Assembly: GCA_018901715.1 (NCBI GenBank)
Contig: JAHIEL010000008.1
Location: 1 to 21,178 of the forward strand
DNA: 21,178 nt
From: Patescibacteria group bacterium
GTDB taxonomy: Bacteria; Patescibacteriota; Minisyncoccia; Minisyncoccales; PEYH01
Reading direction: 5' to 3'
Each line of letters begins with the position of its first letter. The first letter of the stretch is position 1. Below are positions 7,365-16,892 of the stretch, piece by piece. Made by a program: the position numbers and the translations under genes. Under the pieces are notes generated by a model. The model was not told the origin of the DNA. It searched no databases and worked only from the letters and a program-made list of their open reading frames with translations.

Positions 7365-7796
7365 CTATACTGTTTTTTCTTTTTTCATTTCGCGCTTAAT
7401 AGTAGCCCAATAATAAAGATATAAAGGAATACCAATTAAAATCAAAGATAAATTTATAGAGGCAGATCTATGTCTGTCACTCACAAGATAATTTATTTTT
7501 CCTGATTCTGTTTGCCAGATTTTGTATTCTTCCAGCCAATCCTGCACTAATGCAAGCTCTTCTTCGCTTAACTCGCTCCCCTCGCCAAATTCTTCCATCT
7601 TTTCCACGGGTAATGGAGAGCTTATTGGTCTTTCAAAATTAATCTCCATATTCTGATCAGCTTTGGTAAACACAAAGGCCTTTAAACCCATATTCAGAAA
7701 ATTTACAGCTCCTATGGTTACTAAAACTAAACCAAGCAAAGCAAAAATATAAAGATAAATTGTTCTTATTAATGGATAATGTTTTTTATCAGGCAT
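7365..7796 (-). CDS. Two-helix membrane protein of unknown function
   Basis: The product is 143 aa. Hydrophobic segments at about residues 10-33 (TIYLYIFALLGLVLVTIGAVNFL) and 113-130 (INLSLILIGIPLYLYYWATI) are separated by an acidic, soluble stretch rich in Glu (EFGEGSELSEEELALVQDWLEEY). Short basic ends (MPDKKHYP, KREMKKEKTV) suggest both termini are cytoplasmic with the acidic loop outside. The N-terminal helix resembles small DUF5671-like membrane proteins, but this is not secure. It sits between mrdA and lysS on the same strand and is flanked by two copies of the GGAAACCAGGTTTCC palindrome. Function is unknown. Confidence 0.7.
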   Translation of the reverse strand: MPDKKHYPLIRTIYLYIFALLGLVLVTIGAVNFLNMGLKAFVFTKADQNMEINFERPISSPLPVEKMEEFGEGSELSEEELALVQDWLEEYKIWQTESGKINYLVSDRHRSASINLSLILIGIPLYLYYWATIKREMKKEKTV

Positions 7797-7835
7797 AATA
7801 TTATTATTTTAATGATTAATTATTTAATTCTAAAT

Positions 7836-7914
7836 TGTAGATGTTAATTGCAAATGGAAACCAGGTTTCCAAAATCCTTGACCGGTGCGACCCATCAAAT
7901 TTCTCAAACATCTA
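7836..7914. repeat. Nested palindromes between mrdA and the small membrane protein gene
   Basis: TGTAGATGTT (7836-7845) and AACATCTA (7907-7914) match the arms of the TGTAGATGT/ACATCTACA palindromes found at 19131 and 20040. Here they are separated by about 60 bases that contain copy 2 of GGAAACCAGGTTTCC (7856-7870). This could be one repeat inserted into the loop of another. Confidence 0.5.
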
Positions 7915-7919
7915 TACGC

Positions 7920-9812
7920 TTAGTTCAATAAATCCTCGTCCGCAGGAATTTCTTCTCCGCCAAAATACCAATCTAAAACTCGTAAAGCAGTAGGAGCGAC
8001 TGCTTTATGCATTCCATACGCGCTTTCTACCATTAATGTTATCACGATTTCCGGGTCATCGTAAGGTGCAAAAACTGTGAGCCAAGAATGAAAATATTCA
8101 TCTTTCCCAATTTCCGCAGTTCCTGTTTTTGCTCCTGCCTGAACAGGCAAAGAATTTAAAACCACGGCTGAACCATAATCAACCGTCCCCTTCATACCCT
8201 TTTTAACAATTTCTAAATTTTGAGCATCAATAAAACCCTCGCTTAAAACCTCTGGCTGAAACTCTGTAATGACATTTTTGTCTTTATCAATCACTTGCTT
8301 TACTAATTGTGGCTTTAATAATTTGCCTCCATTAACAAGTGAAACAAAAGCACTTGCCACTTCAAGCGGAGTTACAGATAAATAGCCCTGACCAATGGAA
8401 AGATTATATGTATCTCCGGGCATCCATAAATTATCAGGCGAAGAAAATTTCTCTTTTTTCCATTCTTTGTTCGGTATAAAACCACTAATCTCTCCTGGCA
8501 AATCAATTCCCAATTTAGAATCCCAGCCAAATTCAGTCAAATACTCAATCATTGAATCAGGGCCCATACCTTTAAAATTTTTATACCCTCCGCCAATAGT
8601 ATAAAAGAAAACATTACAGGATTCTGCTATTGCTTTTTCAACATTAGTTAGTCCGTGAGTTCTAAAGTCCTTAAAAGTCCATGGCTGATCTTCAAACCAA
8701 GGATTTTCAATTACTATTTCTCCAGAACAATTAATCGTGGTTTTTTCAGTTATTACTCCTTCGTTTAAAGCGGCAGAAGCCATCAACGGCTTAATGATTG
8801 AACCAGTTGGATATCGTCCTGCAATCACTCTATTTAAAAATGGCATATTCTTATCATTGGAAAGCTTATCCCAATCCTCCTGACTTATTCCTTGGGTAAA
8901 AAGATTGTTATCATAACTAGGGAAACTCACCATTGCTAAAACGCCACCTGTTTTTGGGTCAATAGCAATAGCGCTTGCTTTTTTAACACCTACTGCGCTT
9001 AATTCCTCTAAAAATACATTATATAATTTTTCTTGAAGTTTTGAATCAAGCCAAAGCACTAAACTGTCTCCGCTTCCGGGTTCTCTTATTAATTCTTGTC
9101 CGATAATCTCTCCGTAAATATTTCTCTCATACCTTATTTCGCCTGGTTTTGAGCTTAACTCTTCATTATAAAATGCCTCAAGCCCAGCGTCCTGGCTTGT
9201 TTTCCGATGATATCCGATAATGTGTGAAAAAATAGGCCCTGTCTGATATTCCCGCACACTAGCATTTTCAATATAAAAACCAGGGAACTCATCAGAAAAG
9301 GATTCAAACAAAATTAATTGCTCATAACTAAGATTTTCAGCTATCAATGTGTTGCTGCTTACTTTCTCCCTAAGCTGGTCTTCGGTTGTTCCTAAAATCC
9401 ATTTTAATTTATTTAATCTTTCATCAAATCCTTGTTCTATGGATTCGTATTTATTAAATATCAAATTAAATGCTGGTTTATTAAAAACTAATTGATTCAA
9501 ATTTTTGTCGTAAATTACTCCCCGTTCTGATTTTAATTGCGTGCTTACAAATTTGTTTCTCTCAGCTAAAACAGAATATTTTTCAAATTCAAAAACCTGA
9601 AATATAAAAATTCTAATACTCACGCAAACAATTAAAATAGAAAAAAGAGCAAAAAGCAATTTTAATGGCCAACGCCTAATAGGTATTTCCATCTTTTTCC
9701 CAAAAATATCTTCTTTTTTCTTAGCCAAAGTATCCCAAAGTATTTCTTCGGGCTGTATCTCATTCCCAGTTCTTCTTATTTTTCTATTTTTAAAATCCTT
9801 GTTTAAAAGCAT
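7920..9812 (-). CDS. mrdA: Penicillin-binding protein 2 (elongasome transpeptidase)
   Basis: This is a class B PBP that cross-links peptidoglycan during lateral growth, paired with RodA and scaffolded by MreC/MreD. It is 630 aa: a cytoplasmic N-terminus, one membrane anchor at about 49-72 (PLKLLFALFSILIVCVSIRIFIF), a dimerisation/pedestal region (ERGVIYDKNLNQLVFN, FPGFYIENASVREY), then the transpeptidase domain. All three active-site motifs are present: S338-I-I-K341 (nucleophile Ser338), S398-C-N400 and K562-T-G564. The start overlaps the end of mreD by 23 bases, so the two are probably translationally coupled. The C-terminus ends soon after the catalytic domain, as usual for PBP2. Confidence 0.95.
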   Translation of the reverse strand: MLLNKDFKNRKIRRTGNEIQPEEILWDTLAKKKEDIFGKKMEIPIRRWPLKLLFALFSILIVCVSIRIFIFQVFEFEKYSVLAERNKFVSTQLKSERGVIYDKNLNQLVFNKPAFNLIFNKYESIEQGFDERLNKLKWILGTTEDQLREKVSSNTLIAENLSYEQLILFESFSDEFPGFYIENASVREYQTGPIFSHIIGYHRKTSQDAGLEAFYNEELSSKPGEIRYERNIYGEIIGQELIREPGSGDSLVLWLDSKLQEKLYNVFLEELSAVGVKKASAIAIDPKTGGVLAMVSFPSYDNNLFTQGISQEDWDKLSNDKNMPFLNRVIAGRYPTGSIIKPLMASAALNEGVITEKTTINCSGEIVIENPWFEDQPWTFKDFRTHGLTNVEKAIAESCNVFFYTIGGGYKNFKGMGPDSMIEYLTEFGWDSKLGIDLPGEISGFIPNKEWKKEKFSSPDNLWMPGDTYNLSIGQGYLSVTPLEVASAFVSLVNGGKLLKPQLVKQVIDKDKNVITEFQPEVLSEGFIDAQNLEIVKKGMKGTVDYGSAVVLNSLPVQAGAKTGTAEIGKDEYFHSWLTVFAPYDDPEIVITLMVESAYGMHKAVAPTALRVLDWYFGGEEIPADEDLLN

Positions 9813-10254
9813 AAAAGATTTTTAAAATAAAATATATTACTATGCCTACTAAAAAATTATAAATAACATCAAAGAAATTAAAACTACGACTAATCAGAAA
9901 AAAGAAAAAATAATAGATAATAATTATAGAAAATAAAACTAACAAATATCCCCATAAGTTATTAGCTAAAATTCGTTTTCTAATCTGGCTTATAAGAAAA
10001 AATAAAATTATGAAAAATAAAATAAAAAGTCCGAAAAAATATGAAGAAAAAATATCAAGAAAAAATCCAGCCATAACCGCTAAAAGCACTCCTTCTTTGA
10101 TATCCTTTTTATGATTAAACAAAAAAATAATGAAAACAAGTAAAACAAGATTAATCCCAGTCCCGCGCCACGAATAATGAATTAAAAAACTTGTCTGGAT
10201 AAGAGTCAGAACATAAAACAAGAAAAATAAAAATACTGCTTTGGATAATTTCAT
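9790..10254 (-). CDS. mreD: Rod shape-determining protein MreD
   Basis: A 154-aa, highly hydrophobic protein with about five membrane helices (LSKAVFLFFLFYVLTLIQTS; INLVLLVFIIFLF; EGVLLAVMAGFFLDIFSS; FGLFILFFIILFFLISQI; LLVLFSIIIIYYFFFFLI). MreD links MreC to the RodA/PBP2 synthase in the membrane. The assignment rests on hydropathy, the GFFLDIFSSYFFG element typical of MreD, and position between mreC and mrdA. Its ATG overlaps the mreC TGA (ATGA). Confidence 0.88.
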   Translation of the reverse strand: MKLSKAVFLFFLFYVLTLIQTSFLIHYSWRGTGINLVLLVFIIFLFNHKKDIKEGVLLAVMAGFFLDIFSSYFFGLFILFFIILFFLISQIRKRILANNLWGYLLVLFSIIIIYYFFFFLISRSFNFFDVIYNFLVGIVIYFILKIFYAFKQGF

Positions 10255-11039
10255 TGCGCTAAAATAATTAATAAATTATTTTGCTTTCTTACATCAGAAA
10301 GCAATTCAATGTTTGCTTTCTGAAACGGCGCTAAATCGGTTTTTTCAATATCTCCTATCCTCCCCACTAAAAGCCCTTGCGGAAAATCCGCTTCAAGCCC
10401 GGCTGTGGTAATTAGAGCGCCACGAATCAACTCTTCCTCTTTTGGCACTAAATCAAGAAACATTTCGCCGTTTCCATTTCCCTTAGCCAAGCCATTAATT
10501 TTTTCGCCCTCTATTTCAATGCTAAACTTTATATTATTATTGCTTACCAAAAAAACTTTAGATTGATTAGCGTAAACCTCTTCAACCCTGCCTATTAAAA
10601 CATTATGAAAATCAATAATCGCCATTCCTTTTTCAACGCCATCTTGTTTGCCTTTATTTACTAAAATAAAATCTTGCTCAAGGTTTATTGAAAAAACACG
10701 CGTTTCTATAAACTCATAATCATCTGCTAAGCCAAGATCTAAAGCAATTCTTAATTCCTCATTCTCTTGTCTTAAATCTTCTAAGTCAACAATTTTTGAT
10801 AAAAGCTCTTTGTTTTCTTCTTTTAGAAATTGGTTTTCTTTTGTGAGCGTAGAAAAAGAAAAAAGCCCGTCAAGAAAATCAGAGCTATTTTTGCCTTTTT
10901 GCCAAAGCCATTGCTGGACTGGCTCGCTTATAGTATAGAAAAACGACCTAATAGATACTTGAAAAACAAGAACTAGAATAGTAATCAATAAAATTATGAA
11001 AAAGAGAATTATTCTGTTTTTATCTTTTTTTCTGATCAT
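10251..11039 (-). CDS. mreC: Rod shape-determining protein MreC
   Basis: MreC is a 262-aa protein with a single N-terminal membrane helix (about residues 9-30) followed by an extracytoplasmic coiled coil (FSTLTKENQFLKEENKELL, DLRQENEELRIAL) and the beta-rich MreC domain (ETRVFSINLEQDFILVNKGKQDGVEKGMAI, GLLVGRI, IELLSDVRKQNNLLIIL). It interacts with PBP2 and activates the elongasome. It heads the mreC-mreD-mrdA operon; mreB is not in this window. Upstream on the minus strand lie the 5S terminator and a TAGAAT box near 11053 that could be a -10 element, but without a convincing -35. Confidence 0.93.
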   Translation of the reverse strand: MIRKKDKNRIILFFIILLITILVLVFQVSIRSFFYTISEPVQQWLWQKGKNSSDFLDGLFSFSTLTKENQFLKEENKELLSKIVDLEDLRQENEELRIALDLGLADDYEFIETRVFSINLEQDFILVNKGKQDGVEKGMAIIDFHNVLIGRVEEVYANQSKVFLVSNNNIKFSIEIEGEKINGLAKGNGNGEMFLDLVPKEEELIRGALITTAGLEADFPQGLLVGRIGDIEKTDLAPFQKANIELLSDVRKQNNLLIILAQ

Positions 11040-11126
11040 AGATGCTTAAGCTATTCTATCAGAGTTTTCAAACAAAAAAAAGCATAAATAAATTATCACT
11101 AATCACTGATCATTAAAAAAGGAAAG

Positions 11127-11159
11127 AAAATCTGCCGAGAAGTATTCTGGGCAGATTTT
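11127..11159 (-). terminator. Terminator of the 23S-5S transcription unit
   Basis: AAAATCTGCC/GGCAGATTTT arms (10 bp, 13-base loop) lie 35-70 bases past the 5S 3' end. On the minus strand the stem is followed by CTTTCCTTTTTT. The hairpin is symmetric and has a T-run on the plus side as well. Confidence 0.8.
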
Positions 11160-11194
11160 TTAGAAAAATTTAGAATAAAAAAAGCATAGGCATT

Positions 11195-11305
11195 GTAGGG
11201 GGGCTACCTACTTTCGCGGTAAAACCACTATCATCGGCCTCGGACTATTTCACTACTGAGTTCGAGATGGGATCAGGTGGAGCAAGTCCAGTATAGCCCC
11301 CTTAC
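11195..11305 (-). rRNA. rrf: 5S ribosomal RNA
   Basis: The minus strand shows the conserved 5S core: TCCACCTGATCCCATCTCGAA, CTCAGTAGTGAAA, then CCGATGATAGTG and CGCGAAAGTAGG. The 5' GTAAGGGGGCTA and 3' TAGCCCCCCTAC ends pair as the terminal helix. Length is about 111 nt. The 23S gene ends about 46 bases upstream. Ends are set by the terminal helix and may be off by a few bases. Confidence 0.95.
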
Positions 11306-11641
11306 AATAACTACGCTTAATTTAATTGAAGAACTTAGAAAGGAAATCAAGGATAAAACTAAAAATGATTTATTAGTACCTCTCAACTAAACTCCTTGCG
11401 GAGCTTACATTTGAGGCCTATCAAGGTTGTGGTCTCCAACCAATCTATAAGGATTAATCTTGGGATGGGCTTCCCGCTTATATGCTTTCAGCGGTTATCC
11501 CTGCCTAACTTAGCTACCCAGCCATGCCCTTGGCAGGACAACTGGTACACCAGAGGTTAGTTCACAAAGGTCCTCTCGTACTATCTGCAACTTCCCTCAA
11601 TCCTCAACGCCTACGGTAGATAGGGACCAACCTGTCTTACG

Positions 11642-12392
<751 letters not shown>

Positions 12393-12424
12393 TTGGCGAA
12401 CAGCCAAACCCTTGGAACCTCAAC

Positions 12425-13146
12425 CTTCCATAATTACTTATGGGGTAAGACTATCCCTTCGCCTTATTTCAATTGTCACCAATTGAAACTTAGGCGCAAA
12501 CCGTATGATAGACCTTTATACGGGCCTATCTCATCTTGTAAAAACAAGAATCAGTCGTTAGGAGAAATATTTTCTTGGATCATTGTTGCAAAATTCGTTC
12601 GTCTACCTTTAGAACGAACATTTAATAGTGCCAATGTATCTGCCAATTGAGCCTTTTTTTGCAAATCAGCGAAAGTTTTAATCTCAAAATGTAAAATCTT
12701 TCTAGCTAATTCTGCCTGTTTTTTCTTAACTTTCAAATACGGATATATGGCTTCCAATAGTTTTGCTATTTCTTTCTGATCTCTCAATCTCCAATCGTAT
12801 TGGTTACGATTTTCACTGACGATTCCTAATTGTGTAACTTTCCTACACCAATCAAGAATTTTCCTATCTTTCTGACTAATTTTTAGCAAAACTCTAACTC
12901 GAAAACCAAACTTTTTTCCTGCATGACATTCGATGATCGCCATAATAGCTCCATCGCCGTCTAACAGTCCTGCTAAATAAGCTCTATTAACTTCAGAAAA
13001 TATTTTTCTCACGGGATTAACCTTCATTATTTTATTATACTTGGGACCTGCGAAATAGCAAAATCCCAACGAAGGCCTTCCCCGTTTTGGGCTTGTTTAT
13101 TACCTTTGTATTTCTACAAAGGAGAGAAGGTATTGTTGTTTTCTCC
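12425..13146 (-). mobile_element. Group I intron (IA-like) in 23S helix 91
   Basis: The upstream exon is CATCCTGGAGCT and the downstream exon continues GGTTCCAAGGGTTTGGCTGTTCGCC, so the insertion lies in the helix 91 loop near E. coli 2528. I place the junction as GGAGCT|...AAG|GTTGAGG, which satisfies U at the exon end and G at the intron end, but no convincing P1 was found and boundaries could move by up to about 12 bases. Core parts parallel the first intron: P4/P5-like GGGAUUUUGC...GCAGGUCCC, GACU (P7 5' strand), hairpin UCUUG/CAAGA, hairpin GAUAGGCC/GGUCUAUC, AUACGG, a long P8 (CGCCU...AGGCG enclosing UUUCAAUUG/CAAUUGAAA), GAUAGUC (P7 3' strand) and P9 CCAUAA-GUAA-UUAUGG. A perfect hairpin CCTTTGTA-GAAA-TACAAAGG lies near the 5' end. 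Length is about 722 nt. Confidence 0.8.
12551..13027 (-). CDS. LAGLIDADG homing endonuclease in the second 23S intron
   Basis: This 158-aa single-motif LAGLIDADG protein (AYLAGLLDGDG, residues 16-26) is of the I-CreI-like homodimeric type. Candidate active-site residues are Asp25, a Gln in LKISQKDRK and a Lys in YLKVKKKQAELA, in the order seen in I-CreI. It is only loosely similar to the other intron's enzyme beyond the motif and these segments, so the two probably recognise different targets, each its own insertion site. I chose the ATG at 13027; the frame reaches a TTG at 13069, but those bases are part of the intron core (GCAGGTCCCAAG). The stop TGA lies in ACGACTGATTC, the P7 5' strand, the same overlap as in the first intron. 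Confidence 0.9.
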   Translation of the reverse strand: MKVNPVRKIFSEVNRAYLAGLLDGDGAIMAIIECHAGKKFGFRVRVLLKISQKDRKILDWCRKVTQLGIVSENRNQYDWRLRDQKEIAKLLEAIYPYLKVKKKQAELARKILHFEIKTFADLQKKAQLADTLALLNVRSKGRRTNFATMIQENISPND

Positions 13147-15416
13147 AGCTCCAGGATGTGATGAGCCGACATCGAGGTGTCGAACAGGGCCGTAGATATG
13201 GACTCGCGGGCCCTACTAACCTGTTATCCCCGGGGTAACTTTTATTTGATAATCTTCCTCGGTTCTATGAACCAAGGTCGGTTCACTAAGTTCTGCTTTC
13301 GCAACTGCGCGGCATATCCGCCTTGCAGTAAAGCCAGCTTGTGCCTTTACGCGACCACTCCGATTTCCATCCGGAGCTAGCTGACCTTTAAACGCCTCCG
13401 CTACTTTTTAGGAGGCAAGCGCCCCACTTAAACTACCCACCAGACACTGTCTCTCGCCTATGGCGGGGTTAGAACTAAAATTTTAAAAGATGGGTATTCC
13501 ACTGACGGCTCCACTCTGTCCGAAAACAAAGCTTCAAAGCCTCCCCACTATTCTCTGCATCCAAAATCAGAGCTCAATATCTAGCTATAGTAAAGCTCCC
13601 GGGGTCTTTCCGTCTAACCGCAGGTAACCGGCATCTTCACCGGTACTGCATTTTCACCGAGCACCTTGTTGAGACAGCTCCCCAGCCGTTAAGCCATTCA
13701 TGCGGGCCAGAAATTACCTGGCAAGGGATTACGCTACCTTTGGACGATTATAGTTATCGCCGACGTTTACTGGGGCTTCGTTCAGTTAGCATATCCTATA
13801 AATAGAATACACCGCCGAAGTTAACCTTCCAGCACTGGTCAGGCCTCAGCCCCTATACATCCTCTTACGAGTTGAGCAGGGACTTGTGTTTTTGATAAAC
13901 AGTCGCCAGGGAAACGGTTGCTGCGACCCCGTCAAAAACGGGGTGGGTCTTATTCCGAAGTTACGACCACTTGTTTGCCGAATTCCTTAACAAGGTTTCA
14001 CTCGTTCACCTTAGCACATTTATGCTTGCCCACCTGTTTCGGTTTTTGGTACGGACGCAATGTTCTTAGCTCTTTGGAACTTTTCTTGGAAACTTGCTCA
14101 GTAAAGTTCACCCGTCAAAAACGGGCTTCCTGCTAACTCTTGCAAAAGCTTAAGTTAGCAACGCGAATCCAATAACTCGCCTTACCTACTAAATTCCGCA
14201 CTCCATTGAAAAAACATCGCGGGGCCGGAATATTAACCGGCTGTCCATCGGGTACGCCTTTCGGCTTCCCCTTAGGCCCGCCTAACCCTTGGCTGATTGT
14301 CATTGCCAAGGAACCCTTGGGCTTTCGGTGTCCCGATATTCAATCGGGATTGTGGTTACTCGTGCCAACATTCTCACTTCTCTTGACTCCACCAAACCTC
14401 ACGATTTGGCTTCATTGTCAAGAAAACGCTCCTCTACCAACCTTGTGTAAAACACAAGGCTCCCTATCTTCGGTACTGAGCTTAGCCCCGCTAAATCTTC
14501 GGCGCGAAATCCTTTGACTAGTGAGCTATTACGCACTCTTTAAAGGGTAGCTGCTTCTAAGCTAACCTCCTAGCTGTCTAAAGAATTTCACCTCCTTTTT
14601 AACACTTAGCTCCCACAGTTCTTTAATAAAAAAGAACTACGGTCCACTTGCGTGGAAAATTTAGGGACCTTAGATGAGGATCTGGGCTGTTTCCCTTTTG
14701 ACCATGGAGCTTAGCCCCCACGGTCTGACTCCTTCACAAAGAGTTTTGGTATTTGAAGTTTGATTGGGATATCCGGACGAACCAAGAAATCCCATTCAGA
14801 GCTCTACCCCCAAAACATAAATGAAGGGCTAGTCCTAAAACTATTTCGAGGAGAACCAGCTATTACCAGGCTCGATTAGCTTTTCACTGCTTACCTCAGG
14901 TCATCCCAAGGAATTGCACGACCTACGGGTTCGGACCTCCTTTGAACTTTCGTTCAAATTCATCCTGCCCAAGGTAAGATCGCCTGGCTTCGGGTCTTAG
15001 ACATACAGCTAAACGCGCTTTAACACTCGCTTTCGCTACGCCTCAGCTCCAAAAGAGCTTAGACTGGCTGTACACCTAAAGTCGTTGGCTCGTTCTGCAA
15101 AAAGCACGCCATCATCCACGATTACGCAAGCGTAATCGGGACTCTGACTCATTGTAAGCATGATGGTTTCAGGTACTATTTCACCGCCCTCAACGGGCTA
15201 CTTTTCACCTTTCCCTCACGGTACTGGTTCACTATCGGTGACCGGTTAGTATTTAGCCTTAGCTGATAGTTCAGCTCGTTTCCCGCCAGGTTATCGTGTC
15301 CGACGGTACTTAGGAAAAACCTCAAAGAGTGTAAATCGTTTTCGCGTACAGGGCTATCACCTTCTTTGGCTACCCTTTCCAGGGCATTTTGCTAACAATT
15401 TACTTTGTAAACTCTC

Positions 15417-15521
15417 TCAGCCCCAGCTCTTTCTAAATCTCGAATCTCCACCGCCTTTATTGTCCACTGTTATTAAATAAGTAGAAAAACGGTTTTCGAA
15501 ATCTAGAAAGAGCGGGGCTGA
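15417..15521 (-). other. 105-nt hairpin inserted in the 23S 5' domain (candidate intervening sequence)
   Basis: On the minus strand the arms UCAGCCCCGCUCUUUCUA... (15521-15495) and ...UAGAAAGAGCUGGGGCUGA (15444-15417) form a stem of 27 bp with one bulged U and two G-U wobbles, closed by a loop of about 50 nt. It lies between GGGGTTGTAGGGAAATTTCG and GAGAGTTTACAAAG, where typical bacterial 23S has only a few bases (the region after the conserved AGCCCAAACC...GGGGTTGTAGG block). Such RNase III-length stems are typical of excised 23S intervening sequences, but it could remain as an expansion segment. It has no plausible gene. Confidence 0.75.
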
Positions 15522-15890
15522 CGAAATTTCCCTACAACCCCGAATGTATAGTAAACTAGACATTTGGTTTGGGCTATTTCCTTTTTCGCTCGCCGCTACT
15601 AAAGGAATGTTGTTGCAAAAGCAACATTTTTTTCTTTTCCTCTGGGTACTGAAATGTTTTACTTCCCCAGGTATCACTCCCGTTATAAAACGGGTAATTG
15701 TGTATTACCACAATTGGGTTGCCCCATTCAGAAATCTCCGGGTCAAAGGTTGCTAGGCACCTCACCGAAGCTTTTCGCAGCCACGCCACGTCTTTCGTCG
15801 CCTACCGGTCCCAAGGCATCCACCATCTGCTTGTAATTGTATTAATTTATCACCTCGATTTCCTTTCTAATTTCTTCAATTTGTTATTTA

Positions 15891-15903
15891 GTTTTTAAAG
15901 GAC
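15891..15903 (-). promoter_or_regulatory. boxA-like antitermination site in the rRNA leader
   Basis: GTCCTTTAAAAAC on the minus strand resembles boxA (TGCTCTTTAACA), placed about 45 bases before the 23S 5' end and downstream of a leader hairpin, the boxB-boxA order of rRNA operons. The match is partial. Confidence 0.4.
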
Positions 15904-15942
15904 TTCCCTAGACAATCTTTCTCTCAAACTTTCAAAGTATTA

Positions 15943-15969
15943 GAAAACCGCTCTTTTGAAGCGGTTTTC
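15943..15969 (-). other. Leader hairpin of the 23S-5S transcript
   Basis: A perfect 10-bp stem GAAAACCGCT/AGCGGTTTTC with a 7-base loop lies about 100 bases upstream of the 23S 5' end. There is no U-run after it, so it is more likely a boxB-like or processing hairpin than a terminator. Confidence 0.6.
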
Positions 15970-16049
15970 CAAGAACCAAAATGATTGGCCTTAGCCGCTT
16001 CTTTTGTCTGATAATCTTGATTGCAATAAACCTATCATATCTATTGTTG

Positions 16050-16077
16050 ATTCTAACAAACTAAAATTACTTGTCAA
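16050..16077 (-). promoter_or_regulatory. Sigma70-type promoter of the 23S-5S unit
   Basis: On the minus strand TTGACA (16077-16072), a 16-nt spacer and TAGAAT (16055-16050) form a near-consensus promoter about 200 bases upstream of the 23S 5' end. The -35 box is embedded in a perfect 18-bp palindrome, TTGTCAAGGCCTTGACAA (16071-16088). Confidence 0.75.
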
Positions 16078-16097
16078 GGCCTTGACAATAAAATTAA

Positions 16098-16769
16098 TTA
16101 TTCAGAAAACTTACTTCTTAAATCTTTAAGAATATCTGCGGCAACTTCCTTCCCGCCTAAACCAAATGCCAAACCTCCGGCAATGGTAATGAGATAAATT
16201 AAGCCCTGGAATATAACGAGAATCAAACTGCTAGCAATGCCTAACTGAATTAAAATGGCTGCAATTCCAAAAAGCCAAATAGCCCATCTAGTGATAACTC
16301 CTGCTACTTTACCATAGCCAACATTAGTGCCATGGATACTCGCTCTTACAAGCTTTTCTGCAAATCCTGCGATAATGGCAACTGCCACAAATATCAATAT
16401 TGCTGCCAAAAGATTAGGCAACCATATCACTATGCTATTTAGGAAAGTGCTGAATTGGCTTAATCCCAATATTTCAACAGAGATTGATAAGACAACTATC
16501 AAAAGAATCCATTTGCAAATTCCGCCAATGAATTCAGATGGAGCAAAATCAAAATCTGCTTTTTCAAACGACTTTCCCCACTTCTTCATTTTGGTAAGTT
16601 TGTCTAACTGTGCCCTCTTTAAAATCTCTTGAATAATTTTCCCAATTCCAGCAGCTATAATCCAACCAACCAAAAACACGATTAACGCTAAGATAAGTTG
16701 TGGGACAAAAATTGCAAAGCCCTGCCAAAATTCCTGGAGGCCTTGTGTAGCTAAAGTCCAATCAGTCAT
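16098..16769 (-). CDS. MscS/CmpX-like small membrane channel protein
   Basis: The protein is 223 aa with about four to five membrane helices: VPQLILALIVFLVGWIIAAG (about 24-43), GICKWILLIVVLSISVEIL, WLPNLLAAILIFVAVAIIAG, WAIWLFGIAAILIQLGI and LIYLITIAGGLAFGLG. The last helix ends in AFGLGGKEVAADILKDL, very close to the pore-lining TM3 end of MscS-type mechanosensitive channels (AFGLGNKE), but the large MscS cytoplasmic domain is missing. This fits the TM-helix repeat (CmpX-like) group, proposed to act in osmotic or membrane stress; the role here is inference. It ends just before the rRNA promoter and is not part of an obvious operon; the hydrogenase pair lies about 120 bases upstream. Confidence 0.75.
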   Translation of the reverse strand: MTDWTLATQGLQEFWQGFAIFVPQLILALIVFLVGWIIAAGIGKIIQEILKRAQLDKLTKMKKWGKSFEKADFDFAPSEFIGGICKWILLIVVLSISVEILGLSQFSTFLNSIVIWLPNLLAAILIFVAVAIIAGFAEKLVRASIHGTNVGYGKVAGVITRWAIWLFGIAAILIQLGIASSLILVIFQGLIYLITIAGGLAFGLGGKEVAADILKDLRSKFSE

Positions 16770-16892
16770 AATTTTATTTCTAAATTAGATTATTTTGCGA
16801 CCTTTGGTTCTGTTTTTATTATGTTATTTTACCTCAAAGTAAAAAAACCTGCTTGTGGATAACTTATTTGATAAATAAAACCAAATTTTTGA

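Noticed and set aside
13028..13069. Longer form of the second intron endonuclease starting at 13069
   Set aside because: It needs a TTG start and its first codons are the intron core element GCAGGTCCCAAG; the ATG at 13027 gives the same length as the other intron enzyme.
12393..15898. Open frames of 60-103 codons within the 23S exons on both strands (for example around 13177-13380, 14206-14517 and 15417-15898)
   Set aside because: They lie in conserved rRNA sequence, show no protein family features and have no ribosome-binding sites.
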